DNA of 64,000 nt from Calvatia gigantea (Eukaryota; Basidiomycota; Agaricomycetes; Agaricales; Lycoperdaceae). Positions 12,378 to 26,006 of this stretch are shown piece by piece; the first letter of the stretch is position 1; every line of letters begins with the position of its first letter. The position numbers and the translations under genes are program-made. Where the stretch lies: NCBI GenBank assembly GCA_025093985.1, contig JACAAK010000002.1, positions 3,596,001 through 3,660,000 on the forward strand. The letters run 5' to 3'. The notes beneath the pieces were generated by a model. It worked only from the letters and a program-made list of their open reading frames with translations, did no database searches and was not told the origin of the DNA.

Positions 12378-15300
12378 TATCTTCTCTTAGATGCCCTCTC
12401 CGCGGCGTGGCGGCATTTGCGAGCTGCCTGCTGTACTGCGCGTATCCACCCCAGGGTGTCCTTGACCGATGTCCCTTTCAATGTGATAGAATCCCCTCCC
12501 CGCGGGTACGGCTGGTTAATCTGGAAGGCGATATCGTCTCGTCCGCTGGGTAGCTCCTTTACTTGAGTTTGTGCAAGGGGGATAGGCTGTTCATCAAGAT
12601 TTAAAGGCGTTCATAACAATGAATGGATTGACTGACCATCCGATACAGTGTCTTCATCGCCTCGTCTGTTAATACTAAGATGTCGCTGCATAGGAATGCA
12701 TATATCCTCCGCCCGCTCTTCGATTTGATAAGTAAGCCCTTCTTTCAAGAGTTTACGGGCACCCATATGCCTTGTTGGTGCGGTCAGATCAAGTCGTCTT
12801 TTCTAATTGTGAGTTCCTCCTGAAATAATAGGATTCTGACGACGCACCCTTGGCCAATCCAAAGATTTTTGGAGATCATTTTCAACTTTTCCTGTCCTTC
12901 CTGATCGCGTATCGTCTCGTTGATATGCTCTAATATTTTCTCAGCTTTATCCTGCGACATCTTCACAGCTTGATCCTCCCCGCCCGCGTCGGTATAGTGA
13001 AGTATCTATCATTTGTCAGGGGTAGTATAATGGGCGATAACATGTAAAATGTCGTTACCTGTCTGATGAGTAAGGGATATCGTGTTACGCGTTGCACTAA
13101 CCAAGCATATCAGCAACAAAATATGGAGGAACGCTAAAGTGACTCACTTGGAGCAAGCAAATAACTAGATAGGTCGAGGTTCCTTACAGATGGTTCTGAG
13201 TCCCTTATTCGCTATTCGGAAAGATAAGCGGAACGTCTTTCCGTTGTGAGGAGATCACTGACCTGCAAATGATTCGCAAGTTCGGGGTTGGTATCCCGGA
13301 GTGATTTCAGAACCTTAATCGCCGTTGACTGATTTACACAATACTCCTATATGAATAGCGCGGTCGTCGTGAGTGTGGTGAGCTGATGGAATGAGGGACG
13401 TACGAGATAGACGCTCATATTTGGTATATGCTTCAGGAGTATGTCGCCTACGCCGTCGATGTACAACCGGCACTCCTTCTGTCTCTCTTCCAATGAACTC
13501 ACAAAGGCCGTGTTGACCAGCAGGATATCTTCAATATTAGCGAAGATAACAGTAATCTCCTTTCGGGACAAGAGAGGCAGCATGCTGGAATAAAAAACCT
13601 AAAAATCCGAAATGAGCATCCGTCCACATGTTCTACAGTTCTATACGACGAACCTCCACAATCAATTGCAAATCACGAACATATGCCACCTCAGTATTGA
13701 TTAGCTCAAAAATCGCCTACAAGGTGGAGGGAGTCAAAATTACGGGTCAAAAGCAGCCTGCAAGTACTTGCCTCCTGTCTTTTCCTCTCACGTGTTGGTA
13801 TGCCTTCTAGCGCCGTCTTGTCGATCAGGCTGGCCCAAGACTAGTACACGCAAAATCAATCAACAAGTTTAGGTCCACTGCAATAGGAACTCACCGAACC
13901 AAACGCTGGGGACTCAGACCTTGACTCCCCAGCGCCACTCGACGCACCGTCTCCCTCTCCACTTCCACTTATCGGAATAGGCCCCGAAATCACTAATTTT
14001 CTTCCTGAACCACCGCCCTCCTCCGGAGTTGCGGACCGACCCACACCCAGAAGCTGCAAAAACTGGCTATATTTACTTCCACTACTGGTCGGTGTTCCAT
14101 TCCCTGGCTCATCATTTTTCCCTTGGCCAGGAGTGTGTGGCCCGTGGAAATGTGATGAGAGGCTACTCAATGAATGACGTCGATGGCCCGAGGAGTTCTC
14201 CGATTCCTTTCCGGTTGGTGACGAAGGAGGGTTTGAGCTCGCATCCGTTGATGCCGCGGAAATGACTGATAGCCGATTTCCGTTGTGATTCCCGCCAAGG
14301 TTCGCGTTCCTAAACGACTCGTAGCGCTCGAATGCGTCATCCAACTGTCTCGCGTGTTCATCAGGATCAAAACTCCGATTAGGTGAAGGTGGTGGCGATG
14401 TTGAGACGTGATTGGGCGGAAGTGGTGGTAGATCCTTCGTGGAGCTGGTGGTTGACGCGGATAGCTTGCTGTCTTTACGACGTGGGGGCCTTGGGGGCGC
14501 AGTGGCTGAACCAGAATTGGCGGCCATGAAGGCAGGCGTGGCGGTGTTGGGGGGATCCGGAACGGTGTCGGCAACTCCAGGCTGTATGGAGGATGAGAAT
14601 GTAATGGGTATAGCAGGTGGTGCCCTCCTCTTCTTCTCCTTTTCATGTCCACTCAGAGTTACACCACCTGTTCCAATGGTTGCCTCTGAAACCTCCCTTG
14701 TCTTACCTCTCAGAGTCCCCGTCTTCTTCAATGACCTCGCTCTAACTAAGGCCGCTGGTGGTTTGACGGACCCATCGACTTGGCACGATTAGACCTGCAG
14801 CCTCCAAAACCATCCGCCTCTCCCTATCTCGTGCCTCTTTCTCTTCCTTCGTCTCTTCGTCATCGTCACTTTCCTCAAATGACAGGTAATCCGAGCCGGA
14901 GTCCGAGTCAGAATCCAAGTCCGAATCTGCTTCCATGGCAGATTTCGAAACTGGTTCAGGGAGGGAAAGGTGGCTGACGTTCCGGGAGTCAGAATGTTGA
15001 GTCGTGCTTATGGATGATGTGGAAGGAGATGTTAGTGGGTGAATGGCAGAGCCTAAGGTGGATAGATCTATGATCCCTGAAGTATTTGTTTTCTGCTGGT
15101 CTAGGTCTGTACGTATATATTAACGTCAGAAGATAACACCCAAGTCAGTTATCACATAAGGGGCGCAAAAGCAAATACCGAAAGCGGTTGGTGACCGTCA
15201 TTGGTGGTGATGAAAGATCGCCCATTGAAGATTTGAATAAACCAGTTCCATTTCCATTGGTAGAGTCAACGTGGTATCACGAAATTTTTCAAGAATTTGT

Positions 15301-18300
15301 ATCATATCGGCGTTGAGTGTGTACATGTCAAAATAGAGCAAAAGAATCATTCAGCCTATCCTCGCCAAACGACCAAAGAACAGAAAAGAAAGGAAGGGAC
15401 GGATGGTGGAGGGGAACGGATAAAATATGATAAGAAATGGGAGCACTCAATGAAAAAGAAAGCCACTAACCCTCGACCTCTTCCAGGTAACTCGCCGGAA
15501 CGATATAAACCAACCCATCCTTCTCAGTCTTCCACCATTCGTCTTCACTCTTGTCTACGATCGAAAGCACATCACCTTCGTTAAAGCTTAATTCATCAGG
15601 GTTACCACCCGCGTAATCGTATAATGCCTTCGCTTTAGCTGTCATGGAGGGCGCGAGAGGGAATGTGGAAGTCAGTAAAGTCGTCAAGGGATTCGGCAGG
15701 ATAGGAGGCCGTTGGCAGAGGAGGTAGTAACGAGATGAACAAGACTCACAAGATCTTATGATCTCTATATAAGTTTTAGGGTACAAGCCACTCTTGCCCG
15801 TGTTTACGTTCTTTCCATACCACCAGTCACCGCCGGATTTAGAAGGGTTGGCGATTATAATGACATTCTCAGTAAACGCTAAAAAGGTCCCATCAAAATC
15901 TGATGCCTAAAAGTGATGGCGTGGGGTTTAACGTACAGAGGTCATCTGGCCCGTCTCCTTCGAATGCATACAGGGATCGCGCACGATGTTCTATTAGCAA
16001 GTCACATCATTATCTAATCCAGATTCGACGTAGCACAAACTCACCAGTTGATTTATCGATATCAGCCATCAAATCCGGACCAGCATCCATGGCGGGCTCG
16101 TCGACCTGGATAGCAGGAATAGGCGCAGACGCGGCCTGAGGCGGTGCCGAAGGAACGTGATAGTAGTCATCCTCTTCATCGACCTCAGCCGTACCAGGCA
16201 AAGTATCAAACTGTGGAATCCCGACATCACCCGCACGAGAAGCGAACCAGTCAACGGACTGCCTATGATCAACCTTCGGTTGTGCAGGTTCAGCAGCCTG
16301 TGGTTCGGGGATATACTGAGGCTCAGCAGCAAGAGGGGGAGAAGCCGATCGAGCTGCAGCGTTAATATGAGCGGGCGGTGCTGCATCACCGAGAACTTTG
16401 CCTGAAACCGGAGGTCCACTCTTGTCAACGGTCTTCGTAGGCTTCAACCTCGCACCACCCTGAATTGATTTCATTAATGCGCCGACATCTCCCGGGCCGG
16501 AGGCGATGGGTGCGGAGGGTGCAGGCGGTGCGGGAGGTGCAGCAGGCGCAGGAGGTGCGACCGGGGCAGCGGGTGCTGGTGGTGGTGGTGGAGGAGCTGG
16601 TGCGGGAGGAACAGGCGCAGACTGTAGGAGGTGCGGAGGCAGGGAGCCGGTGAAGATGGAGCGGATTCACGAGTACTCGTCGGGCCAGCCGATTGTGGCC
16701 TTCCAAACAACTGTTTTGCGATATCTGCCCTTTTCTCTCTAGACTTGGTATACTCATCCTCACTGCTGTCATCGTCCTCTTCCTTCTCATTGACATCGCC
16801 CCAGTCATCATCATCATCATAGGAAGCTGTGTGATAGGAAGTCTTGATGGCAGGAGGAGCTGGGCTCTTGGATGGTGGGGGAGGGGTAAAGCTTGGCACC
16901 TTGGTAGGTATGGCTGGGGACGTAGCAGCAGGCTTGGCCCAAGGATTCGTACTGGCACTCCCATTTGAAGCAGCAGCAGGCGGCGTGACACCACCACCCT
17001 CCTTAAGCAAACGACTGAAAGGGTTTGTAGATTTTTCAGGTGCAGCCGCCGGAGTGGTAGCAGGAGAAGAGACGGCTGGCGCAGGAGGTGCAGGTGCAGG
17101 CGGAGCCACAGGTGCAGCAGGAGCCTGAACAGGGGGCGGGGAGGGAGCCTTGGGGGGTGCAGTTTGTCTGGCCTTCAAAGCTTGCAACTTCGCTTGATAA
17201 CGTTCCTCTTCCTGACGCGCTCTATCTTCCTCTTCCTCAAGCTGACGAAGACGAGCAGCACGTTCTTCCCGTTGTTTCCTGATGACTTCTTCTCTTGCGC
17301 GGAGCTTTTCTTCCTCCGGATCAATTTCAGGCACACGAGGAGCCGCGGGAGGTGCGGGTGCAGGGGGGGCTGGGGGAGCAGGAGCAGGAGGGGCAGGAGA
17401 CGCAGAAAATGCAACTGGTGCTCTGGGAGCCGGAGGAGCTGGTGCAGCACCCCTTCGGACAGGCGGTGGTGGTGCAGGTGCACGTTTTGGCGGCGCGGGA
17501 GCTGCTTTGGGAGTAGGCGCAGGTGGTGGTACCGTCGCAGTAGCAGCAGGAGTCGGGGCTGGAGCAGGAGTAGATCCCCTCGCAGCCTTTTCACTCTCCA
17601 ACCTCTCGCGACGCAGCCGTTCTCTCTCCTCGGCTTGTTTTTCCGCCGCTTTTGCTTTTTCTTCTGCTTCCTTCTTCTCCTGCTGCAGACGATCTTCGAC
17701 TTCGGTATCTAGACCAGGTGACGGTGATGTAGGAGTAGGCGCAACACCAAGGGCGGCCATACGAGCTTGAATACGACGTTGTGCCTCAGCTTTCATATAA
17801 GCCTGGCGTTCCTCGGCCGTCATGTTTTTGAGATTCGGTGCAGGTGAAGCAGATGGTTTGACAGGTGCTGCTGGGGTGGAGAGTGCTGCTGGTGAACGAG
17901 CTTGAACGGGAGGACTGCGAGCACGTTCAGCTTCCTTTTCGCGTGCACGTTCGCTTTCACGTTCCCTCTCTCGCTCTCTGTCGTCTCGATTCCTATCCCG
18001 ACTCCTGTCCCTGTCGTCGTAACGATCGCGAGAACGCTCACGACGCGAAGACCTATCATCACGTTCATAACCTCTCGAATAAGGTCGGTCGTAATCATCA
18101 TCATATCGTCTCGACGAGTACGAATCCTCCCTAGCGTCAAATCTTCCAAACCTCTCATTAGCTCTATCACGGTCCCTCGCCCACTGGCGTTTTTCCATCT
18201 CCTTCCTCTCATCCCGGGCCTTAATCTTCCTCTCCACCTCCGGAATACGCTCATGCATAAGACTAAGCAACTCGCGTTCCAACTTCCTCCTTTCTTGATC

Positions 18301-19893
18301 CTTAGCAGCTGTCCTCGGGCCACGAGAAACATAATCCAAGTCATCTTGGACGCGTCGAATCCTATACCGCAGGTCATCCATCTCCCGGTCCAAAGCCTCA
18401 TCTTCCGCAGTCCGCGCAGCATCAGTCTCAGCTTGCCTATCGAGCATCTTGGCCGTATTCTCAAGTTGCCGCTTCATCTCCGTCAGATCGGACGCTGGAC
18501 TATCATCTTCGCGTCTGGATCTGACGTCATCGCGGTTAACATGGCGGCTACGCGGTTTATAAATCCCAGAAGGTTCTTCATCTGTATGTTTGTAGATCGT
18601 TGCGTCACGGCCGGATTCCAGGGAAGGAGAGGAGCCGGTGAATGAACGGTTTTTGAGACGGGAAACCGGGGCGTCGAGGTTTGATGGCGAACGGGACCTT
18701 GATTCGTTTTTGAGGAGATCTTTGAGCATGTCGACTGAACTGTCGAGATCGCGAGCGGAGGGGGGGATGAGTTCGTCAGGTAGTGTGTCCGGAATTGGCA
18801 TCCCATTGAGACCTTGCCAAAACGTCAGTCAATAAATTAATGAGTTTAGGAGAAAAGGGACGTACGTCGGTATATTAATCCCATAGCAACATGGAACTCA
18901 GCGATATTCAATTTACCACGATCATCTCTGTCAGCGAGGGTCCTAACATTCATCAGATCGTACAATGTCGAATCACTTGAAAGAAAAAAAAAAGACTACG
19001 TACCAAATACGAGCCAACTCCTCCTTCGGAAGACCACTCGTCCCAAATACATCCAGCGCAACAGATCCACTGATAAAACCAGTATTTTGAGTATCCCAAG
19101 CACGGAAGAGACCGTTATACTGTTTCTTCTCAGCCTTCGTGAGGGCCCACGGAAGCTGCTGCGTAGCATTGCCTTGTTGTGTTTGGTTATGCTGGACGAA
19201 GGATTGCTGGAGATTGGACTGCTGAGGAGCTAATTGGGGTACACCACCCGCAGTATAGGGTGCAGACGTATTCATAGGCATGAACGTGTTGGTCATCATA
19301 CGTAACCTTGGATCAACGATCCCGGTTGGTTGCGCAATGAGAGGAGCCGTGCCAGGAAAGCCTGTAGGTTGTGGTGCGAGCCCTCCACCGAACCCAGAAG
19401 GAGAGGCCGACAGTAATCGATTGGGCTGCGGAGGGGGAGCATTGAGGAAGGAGTGTGTTTGGGTGGTCCTCTGGACGAATTGCGATGGAACTGGGGGTAC
19501 AGGGGGCACTGGAGGAATGGGAGAAGGTTGTTGTTGCTGCTGCTGCTGAAAATTGGTCCCTGGAAAACCAGTGGCTTGCGGTTGTAGAAAGGCCGGACCA
19601 CCACCCGGAAAGCCCGTCTGCTGCGGCTGCTGGAATTGCGGGGGACGTTGACCGGGGAAACCGGTCTGTTGCGGAACTAGGCCTCCTCCGAAATTCTGCG
19701 GTTGTTGGAACTGGGGCTGTTGTTGAAACTGAGGCTGCTGCTGCTGCTGGGGCTGCTGCTGAAACTGGTTTGGCTGCTGAAACTGGTTTGGTTGTTGGAA
19801 TTGGTTTGGCTGTTGGAACTGGGGATTAGCTCCAGGATATCCAGTTTGCATAGTGTACTGGAAACCAGGCTGGCCCTGGCCCCATTGCGCCAT
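12378..19893 (-). CDS. CIN1: Intersectin-like endocytic scaffold and RhoGEF (Cin1 homologue)
   Basis: Scaffold linking endocytosis, actin and Rho/Cdc42 signalling. The start at 19893 (MAQWGQGQPGF) gives a Gln-rich region with repeated QQTGFPG-type units. One EH domain follows (NGLFRAWDTQNTGFISG; exon 2 at 18866-18942, TLADRDDRGKLN). Then come a coiled coil (about 18500-18150), an Arg/Asp/Glu-rich stretch, Ala/Pro-rich tracts, a WH2-type motif (ALMKSIQGGARLKPT, near 16450), SH3-1 (ARSLYAFEGDGPDDL ... GGDWWYGKNV), SH3-2 (AKALYDYAGGNPDELSF), an acidic Ser-rich linker, and the DH domain (AIFELINTEVAYVRDLQLIVE, ANIEDILLVN, MQRVTRYPLLIRQ). The PH domain has KSKSGRRIYAFLCSDILVL and ends SVKDTLGWIRAVQQAARK with a stop at 12378-12380. 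This order matches Cryptococcus Cin1 and animal intersectin. Two one-base frame breaks (about 14771-14795 and 12727-12739) are unexplained by introns. A 74-bp intron at 16597-16670 is my best fit for one proline-rich junction. Confidence 0.9.
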
Positions 19894-20455
19894 TGTGGTA
19901 TGAGTGCAAGATGATGCAGTGTCCGTCCAGCAAATACGAGAAATTAAACTATTATTTTTACTTATTTAGCACTTAGCTAAGTCTCCGGGAAATTCCGTAT
20001 GTGACTCCAATCACCAATGGAATCTGGAACTTCTCGACTTCGTACGTCCGAGCCTCGCACAGTGGGACAGCGCTCGCATTCAAGTCATGATGCATCAATT
20101 GTTCGTTCGTGGTCGGTCCAAAACTAGCGGCTAGGGCGGAGGCATACAGGGCGGACACAATTGTCATGAGATATGCCGACGATCCACGGCTGGCCAAACG
20201 GGTTGTCGAGCCGGAGTAAACTAATTCAGGCTATGCCCTCACCTGGCCGCTGCCTAGCCACTACTTATGTCCAGGAGATCCCGTGGGCTCGGATGTGACA
20301 GGCTCATTCCATGGGCGTCTCTTCTTTTTGCAGATATATATATACCCCAGGATATATCCAGACACCACATTCTGAATGATCCCAGCTCTGGCCTCTCCCC
20401 AGACTACGCCACTCCCTCCCATAAAATCCATCAGGCACCTTCTGGTCCTCTAATC

Positions 20456-22008
20456 ATGACCTGGCTCCCCACCCCCACACAGACTACTCCCAAACGTGTT
20501 CTCCTTGAAGAAGCAGAAACACGCCTTGCTGCAGAGCTCTCCGCTATCCGTTCACAGATGAACGAACTCGCCCCGGTCGGTATCTTACCGACTGAGATCC
20601 TCGAACAGATCTTCACCATCTGTGTTTCATGGCTTTACTCTCCCAAGAAGCCTAAACATCGTCTTGCATGGTCACAAGTGTGCCGCCAATGGCGGGCGAT
20701 CTCCTTTAACTCGCCACGTCTATGGCAGTGCATCGATCTCACAGACCCACGTTTCGCACACGAGTTCCTCGTGCGCTCCAAAACTGCACCCATATCCATC
20801 TTTTCCCCATCGCCACTCAAAGTCTGTAACGAAGACCTTCGCATCCATGCAAACCGACTGCGCTCTATCGATGTCTTCCTATTCCCTGACGACATGCTTG
20901 ACCTCTTCACCAAAATCGGCCCCAACCTCTCGTCATTGGCCTCCCTTTCACTAAAAATCCCCCCTGTCTCCTCCACATTCATCCTCGAGACATCCTATAC
21001 CCTCCGTCCGCCAACTTTCCCTCGACTGCGTTGCTGTCCGGTGGGACGCCCTCTCAGATCTCACCCACCTCACCCTACATGGGCTCTGCCCCAAATTTTC
21101 ACCTTCCGTCACTCAGATACACGAGATTTTCTCCAAGTCACCCATGCTGGAATACGTCCGCTTGGACAGTATCAGACCAGAGAATCTCGATACCCCCAAT
21201 TGGATCCTCCACTTGCCCCATCTACACGAATTCATCATCTCAGCCAAAGCCCCTATTATCACCGCGATCCTATCACGGATGTCACTTGCTCCTATAACTC
21301 GCCTCCAGCTTTCCTGCGCCTCATTTGACGACCTTCGCACCTTTTTCCCTCGTGGTTTACCTTTTCAAGTACCTGTTAACCATCTGCAGATCGAGGGCCT
21401 CCGGTTTGCACGCCATGCCTCACGCTTCCTCCGCCCAAGTGCTCGACCCTGGTCAGAAGACTCACAAGACATGCAATTTGTACTTGATTCTGTCTCATGC
21501 ATTGCTACTCCGTTCCTATGCTCCCTTCCCGTCATTTTCAACCTCTCCCAAATCACATTCCTTGAATTCAATACAGGCGTCCTTCTCGACCTCTCCCTCT
21601 CCTCACTCTCATCCTTCCTAGTCCACACCTTACAACGTCCACACCCTCCGCATCGCATTCAACGTCCTCCAAGACCTCCTCAACCTCCTCACACACCCCC
21701 ATCATTCCGACCAACAAAAAACTCCAACCCTCCTCCTCCCCAACCTCTCCCTCATCTCATTCAGCAAACCAGGAGATCTCTGGTGGCACTTTAGCGAACA
21801 CTGGCTCCGCTCCATCACTCATTGCGCTAAAAGTCGGAAAGCACAAGGCTTTCCATTACAGACCCTGGAGTTTATCAAATGCCACGGCGCGACGCCTGGC
21901 GGTGGTGCCCTGGCCGAACTGCAACAAGTAGTGCCGGAGATTGTTATCAGCGAGCCGTTTGAGCCTCGGAGACCTTCGAATGCGTCGTTGTTTACGGGTT
22001 CGTTTTGA
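20456..22008 (+). pseudogene. F-box protein gene with two frame breaks
   Basis: Substrate-receptor type SCF ubiquitin-ligase subunit of the large basidiomycete F-box family. The ATG at 20456 starts MTWLPTPTQTTPKR. A short coiled helix (EEAETRLAAELSAIRSQMNE) precedes the F-box (about residues 42-95): ILPTEILEQIFTICVSW, LAWSQVCRQWRAISFNSPRL, WQCIDL. A leucine-rich-repeat-like C-terminal part follows. The frame shifts near 20985-20995 (ETSYTL versus PIPSVRQLSLDCVAVRWDAL) and again near 21630 (FLVHTLQ versus YNVHTLRIAFNVLQDLLN). The last frame runs to a TGA at 22006-22008. Each side of both breaks reads as good F-box-protein sequence. It is either a young pseudogene or an intact gene with two assembly indels. 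It is divergent from CIN1, with about 560 bp between starts. Confidence 0.8.
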
Positions 22009-24252
22009 AACTTTAAAAATTTGCGTCCGCCGCGCACGGACGGGGTTTGGTTGGACGGAGAGGGGGGGAGCAGTACGGGCGGAAGCGGCACATACATACA
22101 CACACACCCTGGTCTGTGATTGAGGTATTTTTTTTCTTCTTTTGAGATATGCTTGGGCTGTCCTGGGACTTTTTCCTTTTTCTTTTTTTCTTGATTTGGT
22201 TACCCACTCACTGGTGTCATTGGGCAAAAAAGGCTATAAGGGCCAATGGGTATTTTGGGTAGTTTTGTACACGCTTTTGTATTATAGTCATGATGATGAT
22301 GAATGGAGATGGCCATGACGATTTTGCCATGATCAATGATCGAACGCGTTCCCTACTTACCTTTCAGTGTGTTGCATGGACATGTCCCAAGCACGTACCC
22401 GTAGCCTAAACTCAAGTATGGAAGCACACGAAACTGTTCCTGTCCGGGTGTAGCCGCTGAATTATTGTGGTGCAACAAATCTGGGTTTCCATCATTCACA
22501 AACACTCACCTACAATTGAGTCACTGAAACCTTCTTACTTATTATTATGTTCGTACGTTTTTTTCGAGCGCACGTCGGACTCAGTCCGCATGTTATGTCA
22601 GTGACGGGGGGATAATAAAAGGGTTGGCTTATGATGGGCTCCATGGTTCTTGGCACCATGAAGTAAAAATCACCACGACCACCGCACAACCGTCCGAACA
22701 TCGCTCCGTACACAAGTACAAGCTCACTCACTCACTTTTAGCAAGTAAACATGTAAACGCCAAGAAAGAAATAAAGAAGTCGCGTGTGAACGGGCTGCCT
22801 TATCTCCCAGCTGCTGGCCAAATTCTGATAAGGATGTCCTCATGTCGGACTAGTAACTACTATTATCTTCACCCTAATACTATCCAAGATCGCCTATCAA
22901 CTTTTAGCGCACACTATCGACTCAGCCTTACTACAATAAAACATCTCCCTCCGAACATCTCATGACCTATATCATTATCAATCAAGCCACCGCTTAGGTC
23001 TAAGTTTGTCCTCACCCCTCACTGATCACTTATCTCGCCGCCGCGGCTTATTACCACAGGTCCGCAGTTGGGAAGAGCCACGGATCTGTCTGGGCGCGAA
23101 AGTGGCATATCGCAATGACCTCACATCATATGAAAGTAAATAGCACATAGGGAGATAGCCCAAACCTCGGCCGTGCCATAACCTCACCACTCCCGGACGA
23201 GAGAAGTCTGTGCGTAAAACTAAGCGGTGTTCTCGGACGGTCGAAGCAGTGCAGCGTGTACTTATCCTTTATTATGTAATTGTTTAACATTAATTAATAC
23301 CCCTGGAATCGATGCCAGATCTTAGTACACGGTCGGGGTAAGTGCATACTAAGTACCTGAGATGCCAGCCTCGCGCCAGCCACACGCGTCGGAACGGAAA
23401 AGGGGAGTTCGGACTCCGACCGTTCATTCGCCTGTTCAACAACACCATGGCTTCGAAATCCCTCACCTCAGCTTCCATTGATCTCAGCGAAATTTGAGCA
23501 CCTGATTGGTTATAGTGATCTTCTTCGCCATCCGAGCCATGCCACAGCCTTGGGAACACCGGTCCTTCTTCCCTTTTGTAATATATAGGTTCGAGAAGTC
23601 CTGAGTGCGACCCTCGGGCGGGTTTCAATAGAATCGCCAAAACTGAGTTTTTGGTTCCCTGGGTACTATCGTGGCGAACTGAGGCTTCAGAGAGCGTGCT
23701 ATCGCTCGCACGAGACTAGAACTGCCGAGAGGGTCATAGAATTGGGAGTATATGTCGATTCCTCAACACGTACGACTCAATGATTCAAACATCTTCAGAA
23801 TTGGTAACTTGTCAGCGACAACAGATGGAAAATTCCAATATAGTTCTCACCGTGTCCCATCAACAAAAGAGAAGCTTCATCTGGTGTTTTGGAAGGCTGC
23901 ACGCTCCACATGGACCATTACGGTCGAATTCATCAAGTTAACTAGGCCCAAAGAGGTGGTCTCCACAACTCATGGGTTCATGTCTCCAACCCGTTCTCGG
24001 AAACCAAAAATAGCACAACCGAAATGATCGCCTACGTACGAGATCAGGACTTAGAATCTGCCGGAAGGTCTGACACACATATGGTGGATCGGATAAATGA
24101 AACGTAATTATCGAACGATATGGAATGCGAGACCTGGTGTGAACACCCTTACAACATGTGTATGGGGGTATACAGGGCAAAGTACAAATGAAACGACAAT
24201 CAACGCGCGGCGAACGTCAACCTAGCTTCGAAGGAGAAGTCCAGCATCTGTT
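22009..24252. other. Intergenic, no supported gene
   Basis: Includes the F-box 3' flank and an unrecognised 116-codon ORF on the minus strand (23290-23640). The 3' flank of HNH copy 1 (about 23930-24080) shares sequence with 31380-31540 downstream of HNH copy 2 and, more weakly, with 25985-26105. Confidence 0.4.
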
Positions 24253-25472
24253 TCACCCATTCAGGCGCAAGGTCCCATAATCGTCGGCATCCTCTTCAAT
24301 AGCCTTAAAATATTCGGCAGCATCGGATGGGTGCAACACCTTTGTGGGTGCAGCACGGATCTTGAGAAGCAATGGGTTGGGGGGTTCAATAGGGTTACCT
24401 TCTTCATCTGAAGTGTGGAATTCAACCTCCTTCATGTGTTTCCCATTGAGCAGTGCCGTATCGGAGACCCTACAAGCTCGGTACTTGTTTGGGTAGCCCG
24501 GCCACTGGGGCGGTATCAACCTCAAGAGAATTGCTGTCAGCCGCAAACGTACAGGCTCTTTGTCGAGATACGAGAGAAAACTATTGAAGTCTTGACGGTG
24601 GTCACGTGTCAGGTAGATGCAATTGGTGGGAGTGTTGATTGCTGAACCAACTAGCGCCCTGAAATTGACGCCTGTTCAGGCACGAAGCATGTCCCAGGTA
24701 ATTCCCGCTTCTGTCTGCAACCCATCATCAGGCAAGATCCCAACCTTACAGGGGTAACATACTTTTTTCCTTTCATCGAATTTGTTGAGCGAGAGAGGAA
24801 AAATGTAGCTTGCTTGCATACTGTCGAAATGCGCTTCAGATGGGAACAACCGCGCGCGAACCGCGGGATCTATCTTCGAAAAGTACATTCTATCATAGTC
24901 CCCTGAGATTGCGCAGCGGTGTCGTTCCCTCTCTGAAACCTGTCTTGCATGAGCACATTAAGACAGCACACCAAGGCCGTATACTCACAAGCTTTTGTTC
25001 TTTCCTGGTTGCGCTCCCAATTATCATAGATATTCCATCCAGGGTTGGTGCTTGGGTAAGGGCCCGGATTCAGGCCTCCTAACCACTACCATCACTTGTG
25101 AGTGGTCAGGAACCAGCGAACACCGAACCAGACAGAAAACTCACTCTTAGTGTAGGGATAGCGCTCCCACGCGTCTGCTACCAGGACCACCTCCTGGAGC
25201 CCCTTTTCTTGTGCTAACTGAATTACGATAGCGACATAGCGTTTGCCATCGTCACATGGAGCATGCTCTAACATACCAAGTAGAAGAAGGTCAAGATGTC
25301 CTTGTTTACTGGCTTTGCGCAGGTGCTGAGCGTTTTCCTCAACGATACCCTTCGCAGCATGAACTAATACCTTAACACCTTCCCGATAATTAAAACGCTC
25401 GTGGTGCTCTGCGGACTTGGTAAGCGTAATTAGGAAGGTTGGACTTCCGGACGGAAAAGGTTCGAGGGACAT
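24253..25472 (-). CDS. Fungal HNH-nuclease-family protein, copy 1
   Basis: Member of a lineage-expanded basidiomycete family annotated as HNH-nuclease-domain proteins; the cellular role is unknown. The start at 25472 gives MSLEPFPSGSPTFLITLTK. A helical N-terminal region follows (LRKASKQGHLDLLLLGMLEHAP, DGKRYVAIVIQLAQ, VVLVADAWERYPYTK). After introns comes GWNIYDNWERNQERTKA, then the nuclease core RCAISGDYDRMYFSKIDP, MQASYIFPLSLNKFD and WDMLRAW. The later exon has KEVEFHTSDEEGN and a C-terminal VLHPSDAAEYFKAIEEDADDYGTL. The position where the family normally has Ala-His-Ile (first HNH histidine) reads Ser-Tyr-Ile, so nuclease activity is doubtful. The core exon is almost identical to copy 2 at 31650-32917. 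The exact C-terminus is uncertain because two frames fit. Confidence 0.7.
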
Positions 25473-25592
25473 GGTTGAGGAACGTTGAACGTTGAAACCA
25501 TGAAAGGCCCCTATCCTGAAGGTCAAACCAGTCTGAGTGACGTCACATAATGATGGTTTACCGGAATCACATTCTCGGTCCGTCTGGAGTAA

Positions 25593-26006
25593 TTAACAGT
25601 TTAAGGTCAGCACAGGTCCGGTTAGCAGGTAACCTGACTGAAAATCGACATTTTTCTTTGAATTGCCAGAACCGACAGTGCGGGTACCCTTGATGAATAA
25701 ACTCCCCTCCGTGATCCGGCCCCCTCCCTCAAGATCTCGGAGAGCGTCTAGTGTTGTGTACCCAGGCACAAAATAACATTCACCATCGGTCTTCCTCTGG
25801 CTGATTGTTGAGGGCGAGTTGTGAGCTGAGAATGAGGAAGTACAGAATCCTTGGCGTTTATAACTTCTCTCAACACCGAATTCAGCACAACAAATGAGAA
25901 ATTCCATTGTGAAGTTCCCACAGTATCCCATCACAAGAGCTAAGAACCTTGGTCGAGACCGTTTAAAAGGCTGTAGGTCTGCATGGACTACTATGGTTGA
26001 ATTCAT
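25593..26006 (-). CDS. Hypothetical ORF upstream of HNH copy 1
   Basis: 137-codon ORF, product not recognised. The middle part (ECYFVPGYTTLDALRDLEGGG then RITEGSLFIKGTR) looks protein-like. It lies just upstream of, and on the same strand as, HNH copy 1, and could be an exon of a separate degraded accessory gene. The sequence at 25980-26110 resembles the 3' flanks of the two HNH copies, so this may be the decayed 3' end of a third copy of that duplicated segment. Confidence 0.25.
   Translation of the reverse strand: MNSTIVVHADLQPFKRSRPRFLALVMGYCGNFTMEFLICCAEFGVERSYKRQGFCTSSFSAHNSPSTISQRKTDGECYFVPGYTTLDALRDLEGGGRITEGSLFIKGTRTVGSGNSKKNVDFQSGYLLTGPVLTLNC

Noticed and set aside
17164..17712. Plus-strand ORFs opposite the Cin1 proline-rich region
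   Set aside because: Low-complexity mirror of the Pro/Ala-rich coding strand; no independent evidence.
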